The notes under the pieces are model-generated. The model was not told the origin of the DNA and did not search any database. It saw nothing but the letters and a program-made list of their open reading frames with translations. A program made the position numbers and the translations under genes. A DNA stretch of 64,000 nucleotides from NCBI RefSeq assembly GCF_017309075.1, contig NZ_JAEMGS010000003.1:186001-250000 (forward strand), read 5' to 3'. This stretch comes from Motiliproteus sp. SC1-56 (lineage in GTDB: Bacteria; Pseudomonadota; Gammaproteobacteria; Pseudomonadales; Balneatricaceae). This document shows, piece after piece, positions 55,098-63,041 of this stretch (position 1 is its first letter; the number at the start of each line of letters is the position of its first letter).

Positions 55098-55256
55098 ATG
55101 GACCTCATCCGCATTCTCATCGCCATTCTCCTGCCGCCGCTCGGCGTGTTCTTACAGGAAGGTATTGGCAAGCACTTCTGGATCAATATTCTGCTGACGC
55201 TGCTGGGCTATCTTCCCGGCATCATTCATGCTGTGTGGATCATTGCCAAGCGCTAA
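55098..55256 (+). CDS. PMP3/YqaE family small membrane protein
   Basis: The 52-residue protein is a full-length PMP3 (UPF0057): MDLIRILIAILLPPLGVFLQEG followed by FWINILLTLLGYLPGIIHAVWII, two membrane helices. ATG 55098 is chosen with AAGGAG seven bases ahead. Family members respond to salt and membrane stress. It lies 34 bases upstream of the DUF4112 gene, both membrane proteins, so they may form one unit. Confidence 0.92.
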   Translation: MDLIRILIAILLPPLGVFLQEGIGKHFWINILLTLLGYLPGIIHAVWIIAKR

Positions 55257-55290
55257 GCACTCCGCCGCGAGCCCGGGATGAAACAGGTCA

Positions 55291-55761
55291 ATGGATAACC
55301 CGCAGAACCAACACACCCGACGGCGGCTGCGCCACTTGGCGTGGCTTCTCGACAGCTCCATCCGCCTGCCCGGCGGTTTTCGAATTGGCCTTGACGGGCT
55401 CATCGGCCTCGTTCCGGGAATCGGCGATTTGCTGACGGCGGGCCTCTCCTCCTACATCATCGCCGAGGCCGCGCGGATGGGCGTTCCCAAAAGCGTACTG
55501 GCGCGCATGGGATTCAACGTGCTGCTGGAAGTGGTGGTCGGCGCCATTCCTCTGTTTGGGGATCTGTTCGACTTCGTCTTTAAAGCCAACGAACGCAACC
55601 TGAGGCTGATCGAAGGCCATCAACTTTCCCCCAGGCGTACCCGCAACCAGAGCCGCTGGCTGATGGCCGGCGTCATCGCCGGCGCGGTGGCGTTACTGGC
55701 GCTGCTGTTCTACCTGATCATCAGCCTGTTTGATTGGGTGCTCACCCGGCTGGCGGGCTGA
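55291..55761 (+). CDS. DUF4112 membrane protein
   Basis: This 156-residue protein has the DUF4112 signature LAWLLDSSIRLPGGFRIGLDGLIGLVPGIGDLLTAGLSSYIIAEAARMGVPKSV and LEVVVGAIPLFGDLFDFVFKANERNLRLI, then a C-terminal hydrophobic segment (MAGVIAGAVALLALLFYLIISLF). The two repeats of P-x-x-GD(L) form the core. It is likely an inner-membrane protein. Function unknown. Confidence 0.9.
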   Translation: MDNPQNQHTRRRLRHLAWLLDSSIRLPGGFRIGLDGLIGLVPGIGDLLTAGLSSYIIAEAARMGVPKSVLARMGFNVLLEVVVGAIPLFGDLFDFVFKANERNLRLIEGHQLSPRRTRNQSRWLMAGVIAGAVALLALLFYLIISLFDWVLTRLAG

Positions 55762-55787
55762 CCCCCTGACCATCGGCAGGCGCAAAT

Positions 55788-56789
55788 TCAGGAAGCCGCC
55801 ATCCACGCCAGCGCCGTATCCAGCATACGGTTGGAAAAGGCCCACTCGTTGTCGTACCAGGCCATCACCTTGAGCAGCCGCCCCTGGACGCGGGTCTGGC
55901 GGGCATCGAAGACCGCGGAATCCGCGACGTGGTTGTAGTCGATCGAGACCAGCTCCTGGTCGTTGTAACGCAGCACCGGGGATGCCGCCGCCGCGGCTTT
56001 CATGGCCTGATTGACCGCTTCCACCGTGACCGGCTCGCGCATCACCAGACTCAGGTCCACGAGAGAGACGTTAGCCGTGGGCACCCGCACCGCCATGCCG
56101 TCCAGCCGTCCGTCCAGCTCGGGCAAGACCAGTCCCAGTGCAGCGGCAGCGCCGGTCTTGGTCGGGATCATCGACTGGGTGGCCGAACGGGCTCGGTAGA
56201 GATCCTTGTTGTAGACGTCGGTCAGGGCCTGGTCGTTGGTGTAGGCGTGAATGGTGGTCATCAGTCCACTTTCGATACCAAACTCACGATGCAGCACCTG
56301 GGCCACGGGGGCCAGACAATTGGTGGTGCAGGAGGCGTTGGAGACGATCCGGTGTTCGGCGCGCAGGCTCTGGTGGTTGACCCCGTAGACCACCGTGGCG
56401 TCGACGTCCTTGGCGGGCGCCGAGATCAGCACCCGCGGCGCGCCGGCATCGAGGTGAGCCTGGGCTTTCTGCCGGTCGGTGAAGCGGCCGGTGCACTCAA
56501 ACACCAGGTCCACCCCCAGCTCCCCCCAGGGAAGTTTGGCGGGATCGGCCTCGGACAACGTCCGTACCCGGTCGTTGCCGATACGGATGCCGTCCCCGGC
56601 CTCCTCCACCTCCTGGCCGAAGCGGCCGTGAATACTGTCGTATTTGAGCAGGTGGGCGTTGATATGGGCATCGCCCATGTCGTTGATCGCCACTACCTCC
56701 AGGCGATCCCGGTAGCAGGCTTCGTAAAGCGCCCTAAGCGTATGGCGGCCAATCCGGCCGAAACCATTGATTCCGACTCTGATACTCAT
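55788..56789 (-). CDS. gap: Type I glyceraldehyde-3-phosphate dehydrogenase
   Basis: The 333-residue enzyme has the NAD site [13 protein letters not shown], the catalytic Cys154 in [18 protein letters not shown]-like [13 protein letters not shown] and a late [19 protein letters not shown] after the second strand suits NAD rather than NADP use. ATG 56789 is chosen with GGGGAGAG ahead, over an upstream open frame. It could be erythrose-4-phosphate dehydrogenase (epd), a close relative; I cannot exclude that without alignment. It joins aldolase and pyruvate kinase in this window as central carbon enzymes. Confidence 0.88.
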   Translation of the reverse strand: MSIRVGINGFGRIGRHTLRALYEACYRDRLEVVAINDMGDAHINAHLLKYDSIHGRFGQEVEEAGDGIRIGNDRVRTLSEADPAKLPWGELGVDLVFECTGRFTDRQKAQAHLDAGAPRVLISAPAKDVDATVVYGVNHQSLRAEHRIVSNASCTTNCLAPVAQVLHREFGIESGLMTTIHAYTNDQALTDVYNKDLYRARSATQSMIPTKTGAAAALGLVLPELDGRLDGMAVRVPTANVSLVDLSLVMREPVTVEAVNQAMKAAAAASPVLRYNDQELVSIDYNHVADSAVFDARQTRVQGRLLKVMAWYDNEWAFSNRMLDTALAWMAAS

Positions 56790-56895
56790 GGCTCTCTCCC
56801 CGGCAGCTGAGACGGCACGATCAAATCGTGTGCTTACAGACACCTATACCCGGGCCGGGCGCAAATTGCCAGCCCGATGCGTTCACCAGCGGATG

Positions 56896-57252
56896 TCAGC
56901 GGGAAGGGACGGAGTAGGATTTGAAACGGTTGAGGTTGCGGCCTTCGGTGTTGCGACGGCTGCGTTCGCGCTGGGCTTCCTGGAAGCGCCGGTTATGCTC
57001 AGAGATGAAGGCCTCGTAACGGCTATCACTCTTGGCATTGCCGGTAACGGTGGAGCTGGTGTTGGGTCGCGAGGGAACGTAGATCTCGGCGTCCGGCGCA
57101 CACTGGATGGTGCTGAACTCCGGCACTTTCTGCAGGTCCTGGCATTTCCAGATGGTGCCGGCGACGCTCAGGCCCGGAGCCAAGCAGGTAGTCAAAATGA
57201 GAAGTTGAATATAACGCAAGGGACCGTACGGAGTTGCTGAATACGCCTGCAT
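56896..57252 (-). CDS. Secreted Cys-containing hypothetical protein (DUF4124-like)
   Basis: This 118-residue protein has a signal-like N-terminus (YIQLLILTTCLAPGLSVAG) and then IWKCQDLQKVPEFSTIQCAPDAEIY, two Cys in a short beta motif like DUF4124, and a polar Arg-rich tail. The start is uncertain. ATG 57252 lies right after the U-tract of the phasin terminator and has no ribosome site. A TTG at 57219 (giving LRYIQLL) would make a cleaner signal peptide. It could be read through from the phasin gene. Confidence 0.6.
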   Translation of the reverse strand: MQAYSATPYGPLRYIQLLILTTCLAPGLSVAGTIWKCQDLQKVPEFSTIQCAPDAEIYVPSRPNTSSTVTGNAKSDSRYEAFISEHNRRFQEAQRERSRRNTEGRNLNRFKSYSVPSR

Positions 57253-57292
57253 TATAAAAAAGAAAACCCCCGTCGACCATAGCCGACGGGGG
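57253..57292 (-). terminator. Rho-independent terminator after the downstream phasin gene
   Basis: CCCCCGTCG (57267-57275) pairs with CGACGGGGG (57284-57292), a perfect 9-bp stem. On the minus strand it is followed by TTTTCTTTTTTATA. It lies 20 bases past the phasin stop. Confidence 0.93.
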
Positions 57293-57311
57293 TCGCTCAG
57301 CACAGCGCCGA

Positions 57312-57677
57312 TTAGGCGGCTTTGCCGGTAGCCTTCTTAACAGCCTCTTCCATTTCGGAAGTGGTCTGCTTGGCGGACTCTTCAACGACCGCAACGAAAG
57401 CCTCTTTGGCCTGGCTGATGGCGGCAACGCTCTTCTCGGCGCTGTCGGTCATCTTGGCTTCCAGGCTCTTGTAGTACTTAACCTGCAGGTCCAGAGCCGC
57501 TTTGGGGTCCTTGACCTGGGACAGGGCCTTGAACTGCTCCAGGCTCAGGTTGACCAGTTCGGTCAGGGACTCTTTCTGCACGGCAGCCAGGGTCTCCATC
57601 ACCTTCTTGTTGGTCTCAGCCAGATCCAGGACGGGCTGCATACGGCTCTTCATATCTTCAAACATTTTCTCGTACAT
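57312..57677 (-). CDS. Phasin (second of a tandem pair)
   Basis: This 121-residue, all-helical protein starts MYEKMFEDMKSRMQPVLDLAETNKKVMETLAAVQKESL and ends in a Lys/Ala-rich tail. It is the phasin family that coats polyhydroxyalkanoate granules. ATG 57677 is chosen with AGGTGA ahead. It shares nearly its whole layout with the upstream phasin (MQPxLxLAExNKKxMETLAxVQKxS, ALEAKMTDxAEKSxAAI), showing tandem duplication. It has its own promoter and operator. No PHA synthase is in the window. Confidence 0.9.
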   Translation of the reverse strand: MYEKMFEDMKSRMQPVLDLAETNKKVMETLAAVQKESLTELVNLSLEQFKALSQVKDPKAALDLQVKYYKSLEAKMTDSAEKSVAAISQAKEAFVAVVEESAKQTTSEMEEAVKKATGKAA

Positions 57678-57700
57678 AGTCTCACCTAAATTTGATTTTT

Positions 57701-57778
57701 TGCGGCGCAGTAACAACTGCTGCCAACTCTAGTGATACAAAAAAGCGGTGTCAACAGATTTCTTCCGCACCGCACAAA
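57701..57778 (-). promoter_or_regulatory. Promoter and operator of the second phasin gene
   Basis: On the minus strand, TTGACA (57749-57754) and TAGAGT (57726-57731) form a sigma-70 promoter with 17-base spacing. Downstream of the expected start point lies TGC-GGC-GCA (57701-57709). A degenerate half palindrome with GCACAAA (57759-57778) sits just upstream of the -35. The layout repeats that of the first phasin. Confidence 0.8.
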
Positions 57779-57827
57779 GACGCGGTCAAGCCAATCTCCG
57801 GCACTCGCTTAAACCTGGGCAGCGACC

Positions 57828-58190
57828 TTACTTGGTGCTGGTGGCTTTCTTGACCGCAGCCTGAATTTCCTCGGAAGTCTGCTCGCTGGCCTCCTGCAAA
57901 GCGGCCAGGAATGCCTCACGGGACTCGTTGATTGCCGCGATGCTTTTCTCGGCGGTGTCGGTCATCTTGGCCTCAAGCGCCTTGTAGAACTGCACCTGCA
58001 GGTCCATCGCCGCTTTCGGATCCTTGGCTTCAGTCAAGGCCTTGAACTGCTCCAGACTGGCGTTGACCACCTCGGTCATGGAGTCCTTCTGCACGTTCGC
58101 CAGGGTTTCCATGGCCTTCTTGTTCGACTCCGCCAGCGCCAGCAGGGGCTGCATGCGGGCTTTCATATCGTCAAATGCATTCTTGTACAT
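57828..58190 (-). CDS. Phasin (first of a tandem pair)
   Basis: This 120-residue phasin begins MYKNAFDDMKARMQPLLALAESNKKAMETLANVQKDSM and has three predicted amphipathic helices, no Cys and a Lys-rich tail. Phasins bind the surface of polyhydroxybutyrate granules and control their number and size. ATG 58190 is preceded by AGAGGTGAACGAC. It is the upstream copy of two tandem genes of near-equal length, each with its own promoter. The pair is the only storage-polymer marker in the window. Confidence 0.92.
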   Translation of the reverse strand: MYKNAFDDMKARMQPLLALAESNKKAMETLANVQKDSMTEVVNASLEQFKALTEAKDPKAAMDLQVQFYKALEAKMTDTAEKSIAAINESREAFLAALQEASEQTSEEIQAAVKKATSTK

Positions 58191-58211
58191 AGTCGTTCAC
58201 CTCTGCTCTTT

Positions 58212-58293
58212 GTGCGCTGCACCATTTATTGACGATTTGACTATAGCGGTGGAAAAAAAAAGAGTCAAACATTTTTTGTGCGGCGCACAAAAA
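58212..58293 (-). promoter_or_regulatory. Promoter and paired operators of the first phasin gene
   Basis: On the minus strand, TTGACT (58263-58268) and TATAGT (58240-58245) form a sigma-70 promoter with 17-base spacing. A perfect 21-bp palindrome TTTTTGTGC-GGC-GCACAAAAA (58273-58293) abuts the -35. A second palindrome GTGC-GCT-GCAC (58212-58222) lies just after the expected start point. Both have the TGC-N3-GCA core of PhaR-type sites. Confidence 0.85.
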
Positions 58294-58379
58294 CTTAAGG
58301 GTACGCCCCGGCGACGCATCAAAGGGAAAGGCAGTAAGAGAGACGCGGTGAGATGATTAGCCGGAAAAACGGCTTTCAA

Positions 58380-59240
58380 TCACGCTTCGGCGCCCTGCTC
58401 GTAGAACAGCTCCACGGGCGGCACCAAGCGCTTGCGCAGCTCGGCGGCAAGACGGTCCATTTCGTCATCGTCCCAGGGCCGCGCCGCGGCTTCGGCGGGC
58501 TGGCGGGCAAGGGTGTAGGCCTGGATTTTTCTGATTGTCACCCCCGACTCGCTCAACCGTTCCACCAGTTGCACATAGGGGGTATACCGCTCCAGGGAAA
58601 ACGCCTCGTCCTGCCAGCGGAAAAAGCAGGACTGGAGTACGACCGGGTAACGCTGCCCGAAGCGGGTCAGCGTGTCGATCAGCCGCTCAAACCGCAAGCG
58701 AGTGCGGTTGATCCGTTTCAGGGAAGCCGCGTCCCAGTAATCCAGCTTGAACCAGACTTCACCGCCCGCCTGATGGAACGCCTTCCAGCGGGCCTCAAGG
58801 TCGCCCCGCTCCAGGCCGCTGCCGTTGGTGAACAGAACCAGTTTCACCTCTGGCGCAAGCCGGTACTCGCGCTTCAGTGCCAGCAGCAGGTCCAGCACCT
58901 GCGGCAGGGTTTTCACAGTGGTGGGCTCCCCGTCGCCGGCCAGGGCGATATCCTGCAGGCGATAACCGCGGTAATCGCCCTCGGCCAGGGCGTCGAGCCA
59001 GTGGCGCAGCTCGGCTTCCAGCTGCGCCAGATCCGGAGCAAGGAGGAGGGCCTCCCCGGCGCGGTCCACCTGGCAGTAGACGCAGTCGAAGTTACAGCGC
59101 TTGTCCGGGTTCAGGTTAATTCCCAGCGAGAGCCCTCCCGAGCGACGTGAGACCACGGGATAGACCAGACGGCCGTACTCGCTCAGACGACTGTGCTGAT
59201 CGTAGCCGAGCTGGATATCAGGTGTGGAGTTCAGGGTCAT
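58380..59240 (-). CDS. Radical SAM protein
   Basis: The 286-residue enzyme has the cluster motif CNFDCVYC (Cys49, Cys53, Cys56; CX3CX2C), ALAGDGEPTT, LVLFTNGSGLERG and DYWDAASLKRINR. It resembles the COG0731 group of uncharacterised radical SAM proteins. It starts three bases downstream of the pdxJ stop and overlaps no other gene. The reaction is unknown. The very short N-terminal segment (DIQLGYDQHSRLSEYGRLVYPVVSRRSGGLSLGINL) carries a conserved SRR(S)GGLSLGIN stretch of the family. Confidence 0.85.
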   Translation of the reverse strand: MTLNSTPDIQLGYDQHSRLSEYGRLVYPVVSRRSGGLSLGINLNPDKRCNFDCVYCQVDRAGEALLLAPDLAQLEAELRHWLDALAEGDYRGYRLQDIALAGDGEPTTVKTLPQVLDLLLALKREYRLAPEVKLVLFTNGSGLERGDLEARWKAFHQAGGEVWFKLDYWDAASLKRINRTRLRFERLIDTLTRFGQRYPVVLQSCFFRWQDEAFSLERYTPYVQLVERLSESGVTIRKIQAYTLARQPAEAAARPWDDDEMDRLAAELRKRLVPPVELFYEQGAEA

Positions 59241-59243
59241 ACC

Positions 59244-59999
59244 TCAGGCTTCGATCCCCGCCTTGACCAGGATTGCCTTGTAGCTGGCAACGGCTTCACC
59301 CAGCCCCATCATCAGGGCATCCGCCACCAGGGCATGACCGATGGAGACCTCGGCCAACCCGGGAATCGTGGCCATCATCGCCAGGTTGTCCAGGTTCAGG
59401 TCATGGCCGGCGTTGACTCCCAAACCCAGACACTGGGCCTTTTCCGCCGCCCGCGCGTAACGCTGGAAAACCGTCTCCTGCTGGTCCGTGCCGAAGGCCT
59501 GGGCGTAATCCTCGGTATAGAGCTCGACCCGGTCGGCCCCCAGGGCAGCGGCCAGATCCAGGTCCGGCGAGTCGGCGTCCATAAACAGGCTGACCCGAAT
59601 GCTGCGTGCCTTGAGCTCGTCGATAATGGGCTTGAGGCGGGTGCCGTCCCGCTGCAGGTCCCAGCCGTGGTCGGAGGTGAGCTGGTCCTGTGCGTCAGGC
59701 ACCAGGGTGCACTGGGCCGGGCGCACCTTACGCACCAGTTCCAGAAAGCCGGGGTAATCACCCAGCGCGCCCTCGAACGGGTTGCCCTCGATGTTGAGCT
59801 CAACCTCACCCAGCATTGCCGCCAGCTCATAGACATCCGTCGGCCGGATGTGCCGCAGGTCCGGACGCGGGTGTACCGTGATACCGTCCGCGCCGTGGGC
59901 CAGGGCGACCTGGGCCGCCTGGGTAACGCTCGGAATACCGGAGAGACGGGAGTTACGCAGCAGGGCAATTTTGTTCAGGTTGACGCTAAGGGCGGTCAT
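59244..59999 (-). CDS. pdxJ: Pyridoxine 5'-phosphate synthase
   Basis: This 251-residue TIM barrel has the family motifs LSVNLNKIALLRNSR, GADGITVHPRPDLRHI, NIEGNPFEG, TLVPDAQDQLTSDHGWDL and the late VSIGHALVADALMMGL. It joins deoxyxylulose phosphate and 3-amino-2-oxopropyl phosphate to pyridoxine phosphate (vitamin B6). PLP is required by speA, nspC and iscS in this window. The radical SAM gene follows directly. The usual partners recO and acpS are absent. Confidence 0.95.
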   Translation of the reverse strand: MTALSVNLNKIALLRNSRLSGIPSVTQAAQVALAHGADGITVHPRPDLRHIRPTDVYELAAMLGEVELNIEGNPFEGALGDYPGFLELVRKVRPAQCTLVPDAQDQLTSDHGWDLQRDGTRLKPIIDELKARSIRVSLFMDADSPDLDLAAALGADRVELYTEDYAQAFGTDQQETVFQRYARAAEKAQCLGLGVNAGHDLNLDNLAMMATIPGLAEVSIGHALVADALMMGLGEAVASYKAILVKAGIEA

Positions 60000-60117
60000 G
60001 ACGCGGACGGTCTCCTTGAGGCTGTGAGGATAGTTTTATTGTAGGGACTTTGCGCCGGAGGATCATCTATCAAACGACAGTTTTTAACCACGGCCAGCCG
60101 CTGCCGGAATGATTAAC

Positions 60118-60166
60118 ATACGCATGCGTATTGACAGCCCAAAAGCAGCCCCATACGATAGCGTAT
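60118..60166 (+). promoter_or_regulatory. Promoter with two identical operators upstream of isovaleryl-CoA dehydrogenase
   Basis: TTGACA (60131-60136) and TACGAT (60154-60159) form a sigma-70 promoter with 17-base spacing. ATACG-CATG-CGTAT (60118-60131) overlaps the -35, and ATACG-ATAG-CGTAT (60153-60166) overlaps the -10. The two 14-bp palindromes share both arms, and their starts are 35 bp apart. A repressor dimer on both would block polymerase. Confidence 0.85.
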
Positions 60167-60218
60167 AGTTGTAACCAAGACGCCCACCGTCCGCCATAAC
60201 GATAAATAGGAAGAGACC

Positions 60219-61385
60219 ATGATCACGAGTTACAAAGCCTTTAACTTCGGCCTGGGTGAAACCCTGGATATGCTGCGCGAGCAGGTCAACAGCTTCGCGG
60301 CGAGCGAAATCGCCCCCCGCGCCGAGGAGATCGATCAGAAGAACGAATTTCCCAACGAGCTGTGGCGCAAGTTCGGCGACATGGGGCTGCTGGGTGTGAC
60401 CGTCAAGGAAGAGTACGGCGGCGTGGACATGGGCTACGTGGCGCACGTCATCGCCATGCAGGAGATCAGCCGCGCCTCGGCCTCAGTGGCTCTCTCCTAC
60501 GGTGCGCACTCCAACCTGTGCGTCAACCAGATCCATCGCAATGGCAATGAAGAGCAGAAGCAGAAATACCTGCCCAAGCTGGTCAGTGGCGAACACATCG
60601 GCGCCCTGGCAATGTCCGAGCCCAACGCTGGCTCCGACGTGGTCAGCATGAAGCTCACCGCCCGTGACAACGGCGACCACTACCTGCTCAACGGCAACAA
60701 AATGTGGATCACTAACGGTCCCGACGCCCACGTCTACGTCATCTACGCCAAGACCGATACCAGCAAGGGCCCCCATGGCATCACCGCTTTTATCGTCGAG
60801 CGTGACGCCCCGGGCTTCTCCCGCGCCCAGAAGCTGGACAAGCTGGGTATGCGCGGCTCCAACACCTGTGAACTGGTGTTCGAAGACTGCGTGGTGCCCA
60901 AGGAGAACATCCTCGGGGAGCTTAACGGCGGCGTGAAGGTGCTGATGAGCGGCCTCGACTACGAACGCTTGGTCCTCTCCGGCGGCCCCCTCGGTATCAT
61001 GGACGCCTGCATGGACGTGGTGGTGCCCTACATCCGCGAGCGCAAGCAGTTCAACAAGGCGATCGGCGAATTCCAGCTGGTCCAGGGCAAGGTTGCCGAC
61101 ATGTACACTCAGATGAACGCCGCCAAGTCCTACGTCTATGCGGTGGCCCAGGCCTGCGACCGGCGCGAGACCACCCGCAAGGATGCTGCCGGCGCCATCC
61201 TCTACTCGGCCGAGCTCGCTACCAAGATGGCGCTGGACGCCATCCAGCTGCTGGGCGGTAACGGCTACATCAACGAGTTCCCCACCGGTCGCCTGCTGCG
61301 CGATGCCAAGCTCTACGAGATCGGCGCCGGCACCTCGGAGATTCGCCGCATGCTGATCGGCCGCGAGCTCTTCAACGAGAACTGA
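60219..61385 (+). CDS. Isovaleryl-CoA dehydrogenase
   Basis: This 388-residue acyl-CoA dehydrogenase has [42 protein letters not shown] and RRMLIGREL. The catalytic base is Glu249 in [15 protein letters not shown], the placement specific to isovaleryl-CoA dehydrogenases. It oxidises isovaleryl-CoA to methylcrotonyl-CoA in leucine breakdown, passing electrons to ETF. AGGAAGAG precedes ATG 60219. No methylcrotonyl-CoA carboxylase, hydratase or thiolase (liu genes) is next to it; a terminator follows at once. Confidence 0.92.
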   Translation: MITSYKAFNFGLGETLDMLREQVNSFAASEIAPRAEEIDQKNEFPNELWRKFGDMGLLGVTVKEEYGGVDMGYVAHVIAMQEISRASASVALSYGAHSNLCVNQIHRNGNEEQKQKYLPKLVSGEHIGALAMSEPNAGSDVVSMKLTARDNGDHYLLNGNKMWITNGPDAHVYVIYAKTDTSKGPHGITAFIVERDAPGFSRAQKLDKLGMRGSNTCELVFEDCVVPKENILGELNGGVKVLMSGLDYERLVLSGGPLGIMDACMDVVVPYIRERKQFNKAIGEFQLVQGKVADMYTQMNAAKSYVYAVAQACDRRETTRKDAAGAILYSAELATKMALDAIQLLGGNGYINEFPTGRLLRDAKLYEIGAGTSEIRRMLIGRELFNEN

Positions 61386-61404
61386 GGCAGCACACCCGCA
61401 ACAG

Positions 61405-61434
61405 AAAAGGGCAGCCAATGGGCTGCCCTTTTTT
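61405..61434 (+). terminator. Terminator after isovaleryl-CoA dehydrogenase
   Basis: AAAAGGGCAGCC and GGCTGCCCTTTT pair around AATG, followed by TT. It lies 20 bases past the stop and can also serve the convergent pyruvate kinase gene. Confidence 0.93.
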
Positions 61435-61456
61435 ATCGGATCCGGGTCAGGCGCGA

Positions 61457-62890
61457 TCAGACTTTCAACACTTTGCAGCTGTTGGTTCCGCCCACCGACT
61501 GGTAGTCGTCACCGTGGGTCAGCACAACCAGGTCCCCCTCTTGCAGGTACCCCCGCTGCGCCAGCTCACTCAGCGCCCGCCGGGCCACGGCGGCGATATC
61601 GCCCTCACTGTAATCGAACGGTACCGGGTAAACCCCGCGGTAAAGCGCGGTGCGACTGAGGGTGGCCTGATGGCACGAGAGGGAAAAAATCGGCAACCCG
61701 GAACTGATGCGGGAGAGCAGCAAGGGGGTGGTGCCGGACTCGGTCAGGGCCACGATCGCCTTGACCCCGCGCAGGTGGTTGGCCGCGTACATGGCGGCCA
61801 TGGCCACCGTTTCGTTGATGTCGGTAAACTCCTGTTCCAGGCGGTGATGGGAGACATTGATGCTGGGGTGCTTCTCGGCCCCCTGACAGACCTTCGCCAT
61901 CGCTTCCACCGTCTCCACCGGGTAATCACCGGCGGCGGTCTCGCCGGAGAGCATGACCGCATCGGTGCCATCCAGCACGGCATTGGCCACATCCATCACC
62001 TCGGCCCGAGTCGGCAGCGGGCTGCTGACCATGGACTCCATCATCTGGGTGGCGGTAATCACCACCCGGTTGAGCTGACGGGCACGGCGGATCAGACGCT
62101 TCTGCACCCCCATCAACTCGGCGTCACCGATCTCCACCCCCAGATCCCCCCGAGCCACCATGACCGCATCGGAGGCGAGAATGATCTCGTCGATGGCCGC
62201 GTTGCTGGCTACAGTTTCAGCCCGCTCCACCTTGGCCACCAGCCGCGCGTCGAGCCCGGCCTTGACGGCCAGCTCACGGGCCTGGGCCATGTCCGCGCCG
62301 CTGCGGGGAAAGGAGATCGCCAGGTAGTCGACGCCAATGGCGGCGGCGGTCTGAATATCCGCCCGGTCCTTATCGGTGAGCGCAGGGGCCGAGAGCCCCC
62401 CGCCCAGCTTGTTGATGCCCTTGTTGTTGGAGAGCAGGCCGCCCACGGTCACCCGGGTCCGGACTTGAGCGCCTTCGATGGCGGTGACCTCCAACTGCAC
62501 GCGACCGTCATCGAGCAGCAGCAGGTCTCCCGGGCTCAAATCCCGGGCCAGCTGGGGGTAGTCCAACCCCACCCGCTGGACATCCCCCTGTCCGGGGCCG
62601 AGTTCCCCATCCAGGGTGAAGGTAGCGCCGACTTCCAGGCTGACCGGCCCTTGTGCAAAGGTGGAGATTCGAATCTTCGGCCCCTGCAGGTCACCCAGAA
62701 TCGCCACCTGGATACCGAGGCGCTCGGCGATCGTCCTCACCTCGCGGGCACGACGGATATGGTCCTCGGTACTCCCGTGGGAAAAGTTCAGCCGGACAGT
62801 ATTGGCCCCGGCGGCAAGAATGCCCTCCAGGTTTTTATTACGATCGGTGGCAGGGCCGAGGGTGGTGACGATTTTTGTGCGACGGTACAT
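61457..62890 (-). CDS. pyk: Pyruvate kinase
   Basis: The 477-residue enzyme begins [15 protein letters not shown] and shows [27 protein letters not shown], the substrate loop [18 protein letters not shown], and a C-terminal regulatory domain ([27 protein letters not shown]). It transfers phosphate from phosphoenolpyruvate to ADP, the last step of glycolysis. It is of the longer PykA-like type. It stands alone, with a terminator shared downstream. Confidence 0.96.
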   Translation of the reverse strand: MYRRTKIVTTLGPATDRNKNLEGILAAGANTVRLNFSHGSTEDHIRRAREVRTIAERLGIQVAILGDLQGPKIRISTFAQGPVSLEVGATFTLDGELGPGQGDVQRVGLDYPQLARDLSPGDLLLLDDGRVQLEVTAIEGAQVRTRVTVGGLLSNNKGINKLGGGLSAPALTDKDRADIQTAAAIGVDYLAISFPRSGADMAQARELAVKAGLDARLVAKVERAETVASNAAIDEIILASDAVMVARGDLGVEIGDAELMGVQKRLIRRARQLNRVVITATQMMESMVSSPLPTRAEVMDVANAVLDGTDAVMLSGETAAGDYPVETVEAMAKVCQGAEKHPSINVSHHRLEQEFTDINETVAMAAMYAANHLRGVKAIVALTESGTTPLLLSRISSGLPIFSLSCHQATLSRTALYRGVYPVPFDYSEGDIAAVARRALSELAQRGYLQEGDLVVLTHGDDYQSVGGTNSCKVLKV

Positions 62891-63041
62891 GCTTGACGGT
62901 TCCTACTTGCTCAAGAGGGCGTAACAGCGCCCAATGAAAGGGCGACGCGTGGTCATTCTTGTGGAAGGAAACGATCAGGTCCAGATATTTTACCGATAAA
63001 CGATGCTGCAAGTGCCATCCGAGGGGCTAAAACGCGGGGGA

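Noticed and set aside
62664-62680. GATTCGAATC resembling a tRNA T-loop
   Set aside because: It is a chance palindrome inside the pyruvate kinase gene with no acceptor stem or other arms.
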